Assembly: GCF_035222485.1 (NCBI RefSeq) | Contig: NC_085920.1 | Coordinates: forward strand, 1,798,001-1,862,000 | DNA: 64,000 nt | Direction of reading: 5' to 3' | Origin: Podospora pseudoanserina | Lineage: Eukaryota > Ascomycota > Sordariomycetes > Sordariales > Podosporaceae | Shown: positions 50,001 through 61,780 of the stretch, in pieces | Numbering within the stretch: the first letter of the stretch is position 1 | Layout: the number at the start of each line of letters is the position of its first letter | The notes under the pieces: model-generated | What the model was told of the DNA's origin: nothing | Databases searched by the model: none | Seen by the model: the letters and a program-made list of their open reading frames with translations, nothing else | Program-made: the position numbers and the translations under genes

Positions 50001-53000
50001 AGGGTATTTCGCCGCCATCCGGAATACTCGATGAATGACGGTAACATCCTCGTTGATCGCCATATCAGGTCCAGTCCCAACCATAACACCCCGCCTGGCA
50101 CACTCCTCGTCAGCAAGGCGAAGCTCCTGCAACGCAGGGCTTACTGCGCCATCCATTCGATAAACCAACCCCTCCAACAACGTCACAAACGACCGCCCCA
50201 GCACCTCAGCATCAAACTCCGAGTACAAGTACTTCTGTACCCCAAACCCAATCCACACCCCTCCATCCCCAATATCTGTCACGTCCAGGTGCAAGTCGAA
50301 CGGATTCCTCGCCACAACCATGTCAGTCCACTCAACCTCACAGCCCCCTCCCCAGTTGGACTTTGACGACCCATGACCAAGACGGTAGTTGATCGCTACC
50401 TGGAACAGCGGGTGATGGTCACCACTTCTCGGAATGTTTAACTTCGTGACAAGAGCGTCAAACGGAAGAGTAGAGTGCTCTAGAGCAGAAAGCATCGCCT
50501 CCTTGGTCGACGACAGCAAATCATCGAACGAGCCATTTGGAGAAAGCGAGAAACGCAGGGCGAGCGAGTTGAGAAAGTACCCAATCGTATGCTGGAACTC
50601 ATCACCCTCTGGACGATTAGAATCCATCACTCCAATAACCAAGTCTGACACGTCAAGCCATCTGGACAGAAAAGCTGCCAATGCTGCAAGACAAAAGTGG
50701 AACTTGGTAACTCGTGCTTGGGTGCACTTTGCCTTGAGAGCTTTGGCGAATTTGGAGTCGAATTTCACCTCGAACGTGTGAGATCCAAAGGGCGGGTCTT
50801 GAGGGCCGCCAAGCTGCTTGCGGTGTCTTGACTTGGCGAAGGGGAAGAGAGGGAGCACTGAAGGTGTGATCTGGTAGATCTCTTGCCAATATTTCAAGTC
50901 GCGCTCAAACTTGTCAGGGTCGGCACATAGTTGAAGTTGGCGTTCAGAAAGATCAATCGCCTGGACTGGCGATGGCAGGAGTGTCAGGGCTTGTGGGTCC
51001 GAATACCCTAGTTGGAGCTCATACAAGAACTGAACAAGGCTTGCGCCGTCCATAATGAGGTGATGGTAGGCGACAATGATCCAAGCTTCCATCATCGTGT
51101 GTCGGACCACAATGGTACGCATAACCTCGCCGTGCCCAACATCAAACTGATGGTTCCTGACGGCTGTGAGCTGTGTATTAAAGTCGTGTTGGCTTCCTTC
51201 CGAGACTTCCACGGAAAGTCTGCCTGCACCATGAACGGCCTGCCGCCCGCTTGCTGAGTCAAAGAAGAACGAGCTTCGAAGAGCTTCATGTCTTGCAGTA
51301 ACTGCCTTGATAGTTCTCTCCAGCCTCGCGAGGTCCAAATTACCAGTGAACTTGCCTGCAATGACACAGTTATGGGTGGACTTGTCTTGTAGGAAGCTGT
51401 CAAGGAAGAGCAGGCGATCTTGACCATGAGATGTAGAGCCAACACGAAAAATATCATGCTCAGAGACATTTTCATCGCCATGGTTCGTACTCTCAGCTGG
51501 TGTGGCTGTTCCAGTGTTGCTTACTTCAGTTGAAGGAGCAAATGTTGGCTCAACCGGGGATGAGCCAATGTTCATGTGCCGTAATATCTCGGCACCCAGC
51601 TCTCGAACGGACGGGCTGTCCAGAATCTTGAGTGCAGGCAGATTGACACCAAGTTCTTTGGAGATCCATGTGCGAAGCTGAATAGCCACCAATGAGTCCA
51701 GTCCAAGTGACAAGAGCGGTGCGAGTGGATCGATCTTTTGCTCAAGTGGAATCTGAAGCGTGTGTTGCAACTTTCTTCCCATCGCTGATTCCAGCACAGC
51801 CAACGCAGTGCCAGAAGGGGCAGACGTAATACTTTCCATCAAGCTGACCTGCTCAACTGATAAATCCGCGTCAGTCCCTGCTTGCCCCTTTTGTGAAGCG
51901 ACACTGCCTTCCACAAGAAAGTGCGACATGCGAGGAAGGTTGAACCAGCTTGGCCGGCGCGACTGATCTGGATCCGACAAATCCCAAAGCCCAAGGCCAG
52001 TAAGGAGATCAGCCTCCTTATCAAAGTTCCTGCCGCCCGCAAAGATTGCCTCGGCAAACATGACGTGCAAGTCAGCCTCAGACAAAGGCTGGGTGTTGTG
52101 TTTGCTGGCCAGCTCAACGGCCTCAAAGGCGTTGGATGACTTTGTCAAATACCCCACGTCAGACAAGACACCAATGTCAATGACACTGGCCGGAACACCG
52201 CGTTTTCTTCTTTGCTGCGCGAGGCCTGTCATAAACAGGTTTGCTGCGTTGTAGTTGGCCAACCCGGGAACACCAACCACACTAGATGCCGATGACAGAA
52301 AAACGAAGAAGTCCAAGTTGTCTGAGGAGCCAAAGGCAGCTTCGAGGTTGATTGAGCCCTGCACCTTGGGCCGGAGAACCGCGTTCAGATCTTCCAGCGT
52401 CAGGTTTTCGAACGCTCGGTCGCGAAGAATCATGGCACCATTGACCACGCCTCCAACCGGTGGCATTTCAGGCTCCATGTCGAATACTCCCGCAACGGCG
52501 TTCAGGACGCTGTTGCGGTTTGACAGATCCAGTGCTAATACCTGCAATTTGGCGCCCTTGTGAGCCAGCTTTTCAACTTCGGTGGATTCAACTGATGGGT
52601 TGCGGCTGGCTAAGATGAAGTACCGTGCCCCATGATCAGCCATCCAGTTGCAGAGTGAAAGACCAACCGATCCTGTGAGACCAGCCAGGAAGTAGGTTTT
52701 ATCGGAAGAGAGCAGGTATGAGCCTTGGAGAGGGCGGACTAGCGATTGAACAGCTGTTTGACTGGAGGAATGGATATTGGTCCAGTCGACAATGGTGGTT
52801 GGGTTGGCGGTGTGGGAACCAGCTGCCAATAGCTCGGCAGGTACCAGCCGCAATCCGAGTCTCGTTGACTCATTGTCCTCTGTACTTCTCCTCAACTTGA
52901 GCTTTGCAATAGCATCACCGAACGACCCCATAGACAAGGCAAGATCCACAACCCAGCCATTTTCTTGACGTGCAGGTACCTTAAATATCCTGGCAGACTT

Positions 53001-56000
53001 GTCGATCGCACTCCGGATCTGTTTTGAGATTGCACTGTTTTGATCTCCAAAGTTGACATAAACAGAAACACCGTTCATCGGCGTCACACGTTGCAGCCTT
53101 CGCTTTGTGGACTGGGAATGGATGAAGGTGTATCCATATGCATCCTCCAATTCTGGATCTGTAGTGCTGCAAAACAAATCAACCTGTTGCCTTCTTGCCT
53201 CTTCCCAGATTTGTGAAACAAAATCCTCAGTTGCCTCGTGAACCCAGACGCAGTGTCCCGCAGTCGAGTGAGAGAGTATAGCCTTGATAAGAAGCTGCCT
53301 CACTACATCTGTTAGCAGGCCTGCTGCGTGACATGCCATATCATCGTCGAGAATTGTCGGGACAGCCATGTGCGAGTTGTCCACTTTGATGACAGAATTA
53401 TTGAACCGTGACAACGCAAAAAACCATTGTCCACAGCTTTTTCCACGACCAAGACAAATGTAGACTGGCTCCGGCGACTCCTGAGTTCGAAAGGCGCAGA
53501 GTGTAGAGTACTCCACAGTAAGCAACATCTTGTCCTCTGGAATCTGGCCAGACAAAAGCTCAGGTCGTTGATGCAGCGCAAATGATCCGCTGCCATCCAG
53601 TGCGGGCACCAGTGACAATGGCACAGTCGGCGAGGACTGGTTCGTTTCAATCCAAATGGCCCTCCTTTCCGAGTTGAGCCGATCATTCCTCTCTTGACTC
53701 AGCTTGATCCTCGGCAGCATTTCCATCCCATCTTGACCAACCCGAAACTCCGTCTCCTTACTCCACAGTACATCCTTTTGTTGACCCTCCCTGCCCCCAA
53801 GAAACACCATTCGCATAAAAGCCGAAGCAACCCACTGTGCAAACGCTACCGAGTTGCTCCCAGCTTCCCACCCCGAATCAACAAACTGCAACGGCCGATC
53901 CGGAAACTCCAACATCACCGACCTCGCAATCCCCAGCACCATCTGTGCATGAGGTTGCCGCCCATCATACGCACCACTCGTCACCCACAAGACATGCGTC
54001 GCCTTGCAGAGAACATTCTGCAGGCCTAAGAAGATCTCGTTGCTGATTTCGCTCTTCGCAAACACAGGTTCCACCAGCTCCGTTAGGCAAATGACCGCTG
54101 TATCCTTTGGAAACCCGTCGCTGAAGCTTTCCAACCCCTCTGAGCATACAGCAACAGTCTTCGCAGCTCCCGCAGTCAAAAGCGCTCTCCGAAGATGGTT
54201 CGCAACTTTTGTCACGGCCAAGTCGGCCCTGTTGCCAAGGATGAGGACCTCTTTCAGGGAACCCCTGAGCGTTACCCCACCAACGTCTGACCAAAGCGGC
54301 TCCCTCAAAAACAACACCCTTTCATCAACCGCTTGACTGACCATCACCGAATAGGTGTAATACTTGGGATCATCTTCCAAATCCCTGGCAACAACATCAA
54401 CACCAGAGAACCCACTCTGCAGCAGGACATCATGCCATCTCGCCTCACTGATCAAGGGCGAAAAAGGCCGTGCATCATCAGCGCCAAGCCACCAGCCTGA
54501 GAGGGTGCCAAAAATGAACTCGGTGTGTAACGCGTCACCGGCTGCGGTGTTCTCCAGCAGGAGCAGATAGCCCCCGGGACGGAGAAGCGTGCGGCAGTTC
54601 TTGAGTGTTTCGGTCAGCTTCGGTGTAGCGTGCAAAACGTTGGAAGCAACGATGACGTCGTAAGCACCCTCCTCGAAGCCTTGCTCCTTGACTGGATCGC
54701 GGCCAATATCCAGAGTGCGGAAAATCATGTTTCTTGAAGGATGACCTTGAACAAAACGCTCGTGGGCTTGTTCGAAGAAGCCGGAGGAGATGTCGGTGAA
54801 AGTATACGACGAAAACTTGTCTGAGATGCTCGATAGGATGGCATTGGTGGCGCTCCCTGTCCCGGCACCGATTTCGAGGAAGCGAAGGTGGGGATAGCGG
54901 TGGACGATTTGGGCGGCTGCTTTGGCGACTCGTCTGTTGGATTGCTTCAAGCCCAGACTACGCTGGTAATAATCTGTCAAGAGATTCTCTTGGAGAAGGA
55001 GCTGTAGGGAGTGCACGCGACCAGCAAGTATGTCGGGAAGTGCCTCACCAAGACGGATAATCGTGGTCAGATCCACTAGGCTTGGGTACTTCTCGGACCA
55101 CTCTGTCATCATCCGCGGGTTGTCTTCAGCCCAGTCTTTCGACACTCGTGGATGATAACCAGCTTCGACACGAGCCAAGACGTGGTTGACTGCCCAATTC
55201 CAGTAGTCAATCAGATGCGGGTGTGCTTGAGACACAGACTCTAAGGGCACACCCTCTCGGAGTTGGCGAAGATAAAAGTACGCCGCGCGGTTGACTATGT
55301 CTGTTGTAGCCTTGTATAACTCCATGTCATCTTCGACGGCATCACTGTCAATCCCCGCCATGATATCTCGCATCCATGTGGTCTCTGAGAATATGTTCCG
55401 GTCATCCTGGGCATTGAACGAGCCGAATGGTGCACAGCAGAGACCCTCCATCTGAATCTCCGGATAATTATCCTCGGAGCCGAACACCTCCACGTCGCAG
55501 GAGATTTCATTCGAGGACACCTTCCGGATGAAGCAGTCCGCAGATAGATAATCCTTGCTGGACTTTTTCTCCAATAAACGAGCTAGATCAACACGGACGA
55601 GATCAATGGACCGCGGGAGGTAGGTCTTTGGCAACATTCCGTTCTGGGCCGAAAGAGCAGCCAGGAGACCATGAGAAGCGACATCCAGAATTGCAGGGTG
55701 CAAAAGCATCTGATCCTCACACTCGACAGGTCGACCAAGCTTGACACAGGAATACCCTTTTGTTCGCTGGACCTCCTGGGCTAGGAAGTCGCCAGAGTAT
55801 TGAAGTCCGGTCGAACGCAAGGATTTGTAAAAGAGATCTATGTCGACGGCATCCAGGTCGGTCAGTTGAAGCTCTCTCCGAGGTAATACGGCCTTTTCTG
55901 GGCCATGCTCGGATCTTGAGCGATCAATCGTGAGAACAACTCGGCAGGCGAAATTCCGGCGGGAATCGTCAATGCCAACCTCGGCTTGGGCATTGGCAAG

Positions 56001-59000
56001 TGCGCTACTGCACGAGAACTCGGCCAAGATTTGGTCTTGTTGATTGCCAGTATCATGAATATCTCCATCGACTCGCAAAGTTGAGAAGATCTCAGTAGCC
56101 GTGGAATCGTGATCTTCCAGAGTGATAGCACGGTGGATGCTGAGGTCCTCCAACTCCACCAGTACGATTGAATTTTTGTCACCAACCAACGTGATTCCGG
56201 CATCCAACGCCATGGACACATAGCCTTGAGCAGGGAGAAGTACCTGACCTTGAAACTTGTGGCCACTGAGCCACTCAAGCTCGTCAAGCTTCAGTATGTT
56301 ACGCCAGCGTCTCTCTTTCGGGTCACTGTCTTCGAGACGGGCCCCCAAGAGAGGGTGAGGACGCGTATTTCGGGTGCGGAAACTCTTCGACGCTCTGGAT
56401 TCTCTCCAAAGGGGCTTGTCATGGTCCCAAGAATAATGGGGCAAATTCTTGCACACCTGGTAATTCTGTTTGGACCACTTCTCTGGTCCAAGACAAGCCT
56501 TGGTGAACCCGTCAAAGTCAACCACAGACCTGGCGCTTTGAATTCCTTGGGGAGAACTTGAGCTGAATTGTGTCCAGATAGATCCCAGCGTCTCCTGTAT
56601 TGCTTCCAGATCGTCCGAACCCCTCTTTAGTGTCCCGCTATGAGTCAATTGGACACCCATGCTGGTGATTGTGTCTTGAGTCGGTCGCTTCAGGGCAGGA
56701 TGTGGTCCAACTTCGACAGCCATAATCCTGTCAGACGCCATTCCCTCGGTGGCCCTCTCCAGGGCTTGGGAGAACAGCACCGGGTTCACCATATTGTCGA
56801 TCCAGTATTGGGAGGACAGGGAACTGACGTCCACGGGAGACTCTGGATAAACGCTCGAATACCAGATTGTGCTGCTCGTTTTCGCTGTCGGCTTGATATC
56901 GCAACTGACCAAGAATCTCCGGTAATCAGGAACAAACTGCTTCATATGATGAGAATGATACGCAGTGTCGACGCGAAGTCCTCTCGCAAAGACCCCCTGT
57001 TCATTCGACAGCATGTTCAGCGCCTCATCAACAGCATCAAGGTCACCAGACAGGGTGACACTGGTTGCTGAGTTGCAGGCAGCAACACAAAGTCTGCCAG
57101 CGAATTGCGGGCGACCACAAAACATCTTGGCATCGTCAACAGTCATGTCGGCAGCCAACATGCCACCTTTCTTTGCCTTCTCGTTGATCCGGGAACAAGC
57201 CAGGCCGCGGTAATAGGCGATGCGAATGGCTTCGGTAGCGGTCAGATAACCCGCAGCGTAGGCAGCAGCGATTTCTCCAGATGAATGACCGGCAACTCGT
57301 TCAAAAGTAATACCTGCACTTTGAAGGAGGTTGACAAGACCAATCTGTACTGCTGTGCAGAGTGGTTGTGAGATCGAGGCCTCTTGCAACCGACTCTTGT
57401 CTGATGCCGCCCTCAACTCGACTTCCAGCGACCAAGAAGGAGGATTCTCTGGCACAGTGCCTAAAGCATGCTCCAACTTCTGTATAGTTTCTCGAAACAA
57501 GTGGCTCGATTCAAGCAAACCGGTTGACATGGTTGCCCACTGTGCTCCCTGTCCCGTGAAAACTCCTAAAATTGGGAGAGACTGGCCAGTGACGACAATA
57601 GATTTGCTCCGCGGAAGGTCAAGAGACTTGGAACCCTTCGTGGACTGCAGCCAGGCACCCACTTGTTGCATCAGGGTGATTTGCGTTCGGCCGGAGAAGG
57701 CCAGCTTGAAAGGCAGTTCTGACCGTCTATTCTGCAGGGTCCATAACAGGTGGCCGAGGTCACCGTTGTGTTGTCCAAGGCCATCTTTCAGGACTGACAG
57801 GAGCCTTGTTGCTGTTTCCATGAGAGACTGAGGTGAGTTCGCGGAGAGAAGCAGAGGACCGCATGCCTCGCCATTTACATTCTCCTTTTCCCAGCTCTCA
57901 ACAATGATATGACAATTGGTACCTCCAAAGCCGAAACTATTGATACTGGCACGGCGCGGAACACCCGGTGGAAGATCTGGCCATTTTTGCGGTGTGGTGG
58001 GTATTTCCAAGTGTTGAAAGAACGGTTCAACTGCAGGAGAAAGACGACTGAAATGGAGGTTTGGTGGAATGATCCCGTGTTGCATGGACAGAGATGCTTT
58101 CAGTAACCCAGCAAGCCCAGCTGTGCCTTCAGTATGACCAACAACAGTCTTGATAGAGCCCACAAGCAGTTTACCAGTGGCTGTCGAGTCATCCGGGAAG
58201 AAGGCAGTCTGGACTGCACGAGCTTCAATGGGGTCTCCAGCCGGCGTGCCCGTACCATGGGCTTCAAAGTACTGGCACCGATCCTGAGGGGAAAGGACAT
58301 TCAAACCACACGCAGCGTAGGTGGATCGGATAAGATCGGCCTGTGAGGTAGCACTGGGCATAGTGATACCGGTGGTTCGGCCGTCTTGATTGACACCGGT
58401 TTGCCGTATAATGCATTCGATATGATCCCCGTCTCTGAGTGCTGCAGACAGGGGTTTCAACAGGACAGCTGCAACCCCATCCCCTCTTGCATATCCGTCG
58501 GCATTCGCATCCCACATTGCGCAACGTCCGTTGGGAGATAGCATGCCGAGCTAAATATCACCACCATCAGCGTCATATCCACACCAAGAGGTAGTGTCTG
58601 GACTCACATTGGACTCAAAGATGAATTGCTCGGGCCCAAGCAGCAAATTCACGCCTGCCGCAACGGCAATTTTGGACTCGCCAACGCGCAACGCTTGAAC
58701 GGCGAGATGCAATGCAACAAGGCTGGAAGAGCAGGCTGTATCGATGGTGACGGATGGCCCGTTCCAGTCAAAGAAGTATGAGACACGATTAGACATGATG
58801 CTCCTGGCCGTTCCAGTGGCTGTGTACTGAGGAGCACTGTCGACATTGCGGAGAACAACATCGTAATAGTCGCCGTTTAGTTGACCAACGTAAACACCAG
58901 TAGAAGACCCTTTCAGTTGTGATACTGGATATCCAGCAGCTTCGAGAGATTCGTACACGACCTCGAGTAGGATCCGCTGCTGCGGGTCCATGGACTCAGC

Positions 59001-59321
59001 TTCTTCCCTGCGTATACCGAAGAAGCCATTGTCAAACAGCCGGGAATCTTCTTCGAGAAAATATGCCTTTTGTGTATTCGTAGTCTACAGAGCAAGGTTA
59101 GAGACCACATAGAGTTTGTACCACATCATAAGACTTACGCCATGATGCCGCGAATCCTGATGATAAAATCCAGAGAGATTGAACCTTGATTCTGGAATCT
59201 GGGCTGAGATGTCACGGGGGTTGGACAAGAGATCCCACAGTCGTGAAGGGGAGGAAGCACCACCAGGGAATCGGCAACCCGATCCAATAATGGCAATGGG
59301 CTCAGGAATTTGTGAAGCCAT
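47049..59321 (-). CDS. Hybrid highly reducing PKS-NRPS
   Basis: Exons 59321-59139, 59084-58608 and 58550-47049 encode 4053 aa; the introns (54 and 57 bp) are in phase. KS: DTACSSS (C179), EAHGTGT (H318), VGHTEG (H359). AT: GHSSGE (S643). [14 protein letters not shown] (H984) and [11 protein letters not shown] (D1176). C-methyltransferase: LEIGAGTG (about 1445). ER region about 1830-2150 lacks the NADPH motif, so inactive. [12 protein letters not shown] and NYNAAN (Y2320). [11 protein letters not shown] (S2506). C: HHLIMDG (2716-2722). [13 protein letters not shown] (about 3210), FDCSLEQIF (D3255), [15 protein letters not shown] (K3558). PCP: VGGNSLL (S3620). [10 protein letters not shown] (about 3715) and YAASK (Y3877, K3881). 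It would build a methylated polyene or reduced chain, couple it to one amino acid and release by reduction. The intact R Tyr/Lys argues against Dieckmann release. The product is unknown. Confidence 0.95.
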
Positions 59322-59873
59322 ACTGAACACAGGCATCGGCCACTAGGTGTGCATGTAGGTAGGTCGTTCTGTCCTGCTCGATAGCCTCGGAAGCTTTGAT
59401 CACTCCGTGGAGTCTGGCTGATGGTGGACGGCCTAAGAACGCGTGCAACATCATGTTCCTCGTAGATGTATACTGATGCTTGCATCTGGAATTCATCAGT
59501 CACTCAGTGTGAGTGCCTAGCCACCTAGGCAAAATTCCTATTCGGGAAGGAGATGCCGCCTTTCGTGACATCGTGTCAGAACCTCAACGGCGAGTTCGCC
59601 TCAGTGGTGCAGAAACGGAAGTGATGACAGGCATCTCTGTCATCCATGGTAACTAGGGCTGAGGTGTATGGGTCTACTGTATACATCGAGTACCGCTCGA
59701 TGGCATGCCGCAGTCCCGTCGCTCCTTCGGGACTTTGGTAACCTAGGCATTTCTGCCGTTGGATCTCGAGCATTTAAGAGGCGTTGGCTTGGTTGTTGAG
59801 TGGATTAGAAGCCCCCAAGCTCCCAAACCACACCACCTTTGAGAAAATCACCAATAGCGGAAACTCGTGCATA
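59322..59873. promoter_or_regulatory. Divergent promoter of the PKS-NRPS and hydrolase genes
   Basis: A 552-bp gap separates head-to-head start codons, the arrangement expected for co-regulated cluster genes. I could not pick out a clear palindromic activator site by eye. Confidence 0.5.
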
Positions 59874-61160
59874 ATGAAAAGTTTGGCACCCCAATTCACC
59901 GAATTCTTTCGCTTTGAGCTACTTCGGATCCTCGGAACGGCACCCTTCCACGGCTGCGACGTAAGCGAGTGGGCAGAGGCGACGGAGTCAATCAAGCAAG
60001 ATGACCCGGAAAGCTGGTATGGAGCGTGGACGCAGGCAGCAGAGAGAGTCGAAGTAATGGCGGAGGAAGCCATGAAGAACGGTGATCATCATGGGGCAAG
60101 ATGGGCATTCCTGCGGGCGTGCAACTACCGACGAGCCAGCGAGTTCATGTTGCATGTGCAACCCAGCGATCCCCGACTCCTCGCATCCTTGGTCAAGGCT
60201 TCCGACAATTTTCGACAGGCCAGCAAGTTACTGAATAGCCCTGTTGAAACATTGGAGATTCCCTTCGGCAATGGCTCGACGCTGCCGGGGTATCTGTTCC
60301 TGCCAGCGGGAGGCACAAGGGCGGGTCACCGCGAGGAAAAGATGCCAATCCTGGTGGCAACCGGCGGTTTTGATTCAATTCAGGAAGAGCTCTTCTTCGG
60401 CATGGCTGACGGTGCTCGTGTACGGGGCTATGCTTGCGTCACTTTTGAAGGGCCGGGACAAGGAGTTGTGGCACGACGTGGTACTGACCGGCTCCTGCTG
60501 CGCCCCGACTGGGAGGTTGTAATCAAAGCCGTTCTCGATCATATCTTCCAATTAGCCGTTGCCAAGCCGCACCTCAACCTGGATCTGTCCCGCATCGCGT
60601 TGGTTGGCGCGTCGATGGGTGGGTATTTTGCTCTCAGGGGTGCAACCGACCCCCGCGTGTCCGCTGTCGTTTCGGTGGATGGGTTTTACGACCTCGGCGA
60701 GATGATGGCGTCCCGTACTCCTCGTTTCCTATGGCCTGAGAGCCTCGGTGACGGAATCTTCAACTGGCTTCTCGGGTCAGCCCAAAGGTGGTATTTTCAG
60801 ACACGTTGGGAGTTCCAACATGCCATGCTTGCAACGGGCGCTACTACACCAGCCGAAGTGTACCGGCAGTTGGCTCGCTATCATCTGCGCGGGCCTGAAG
60901 GCGGTCCGAGTGTCCTCGATCGGATCAAGTGCCCGGCCCTGATTACCGGTTCGAGGGACACGCTGTATTGGTCGTTAGAGGAGAGCACGTACAGGATCGT
61001 GCGGGAGCTGACGAGGCTCGAGGAGGGGAAGGACAAGAAGGTGTGGATTCCAACGGGTTGGGGACAGGGCTCGCTGCAGGCCAAAGTCGGAGCCTTTTCC
61101 CACTTTCATCACAACATGTTTTCGTGGTTGGACGACGTGTTCGGGATTGGCGCTGAGTAG
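59874..61160 (+). CDS. Alpha/beta hydrolase of PKS-NRPS cluster (Fus2-like)
   Basis: The single exon encodes 428 aa from the ATG at 59874. Residues about 1-130 are a helical lid (FFRFELLRILGTAPFHGCDV, SWYGAWTQAAERVE, RASEFMLH). The hydrolase core follows: TFEGPGQGVV, the nucleophile elbow VGASMGGYFALR (Ser about 246), VSVDGFYDLGEMM, ITGSRDTLYW (Asp), and FSHFHHNMFSWL (His near the C-terminus). The lid plus core resembles the dipeptidyl-aminopeptidase/2,6-dihydropseudooxynicotine-hydrolase branch. That branch includes cluster hydrolases such as Fus2 of fusarin C, which act on the released chain to form a ring. It is divergent from the PKS-NRPS gene and likely acts on its product in the cytosol. 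The exact reaction is not readable. Confidence 0.85.
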   Translation: MKSLAPQFTEFFRFELLRILGTAPFHGCDVSEWAEATESIKQDDPESWYGAWTQAAERVEVMAEEAMKNGDHHGARWAFLRACNYRRASEFMLHVQPSDPRLLASLVKASDNFRQASKLLNSPVETLEIPFGNGSTLPGYLFLPAGGTRAGHREEKMPILVATGGFDSIQEELFFGMADGARVRGYACVTFEGPGQGVVARRGTDRLLLRPDWEVVIKAVLDHIFQLAVAKPHLNLDLSRIALVGASMGGYFALRGATDPRVSAVVSVDGFYDLGEMMASRTPRFLWPESLGDGIFNWLLGSAQRWYFQTRWEFQHAMLATGATTPAEVYRQLARYHLRGPEGGPSVLDRIKCPALITGSRDTLYWSLEESTYRIVRELTRLEEGKDKKVWIPTGWGQGSLQAKVGAFSHFHHNMFSWLDDVFGIGAE

Positions 61161-61780
61161 CAGTCGTCGGAGCCCGAGGGTATCATGGAAGGATCTGAAT
61201 GGAGTGGAGTTTGTCTTGGATTTGTCTTGGAAGCGATGGTTTAACCATCATGGCACCATGGTTGAAACAACGAGCGAGAGCGAAAACGAAGGCGCCGGTG
61301 ACAGCTAGGGTCAGACTCCGGGACAGGAGATGAAGGCATCAAAGAGGAAAGTGACATTGGTAGCTCGTAAGGCTGTTAGCGTTAGATTCCGCCAAGTGGT
61401 GGCGTCCGGGGATGTACGTCGCGCTGTTGCGCTGCCCGTTTGACAGTGCCGCAGCAGGTAATATACTTTTGTGGACCTCTCTATGCCGCCCACATGGAAA
61501 GCCTTCTTTCTCGTCAGTAGGGCGGTAATTGTTTCAATGATACCTGGAAGTTATCTGATGCTGCCATAGCTGCATCGATTGGAATATGGCTGGAAATCAG
61601 CACAGCCAGGGAGTGCAAAGGCTTAGGGGTAGCCGTACTGGACTTTTTCCAGCCTGGTCTTGTCACCAGGCATCCCACCTTCGTTCTCTCCTCAAAGGCG
61701 CTTTCTCCTGCCAGAGCCGTTAACTTCCAGGTTCGTGCACCTGAACACCTAGGTTCTCTGCTCCACCCATCCTGCCCGCC
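61161..61780. other. Intergenic, nothing recognised
   Basis: About 0.6 kb between hydrolase and transporter genes, which point the same way. It presumably holds the transporter promoter. Confidence 0.5.

Noticed and set aside
48250-54336. Numerous plus-strand frames of 60-110 aa inside the PKS-NRPS
   Set aside because: All are antisense shadows of one continuous 3834-codon exon with ordered catalytic motifs.
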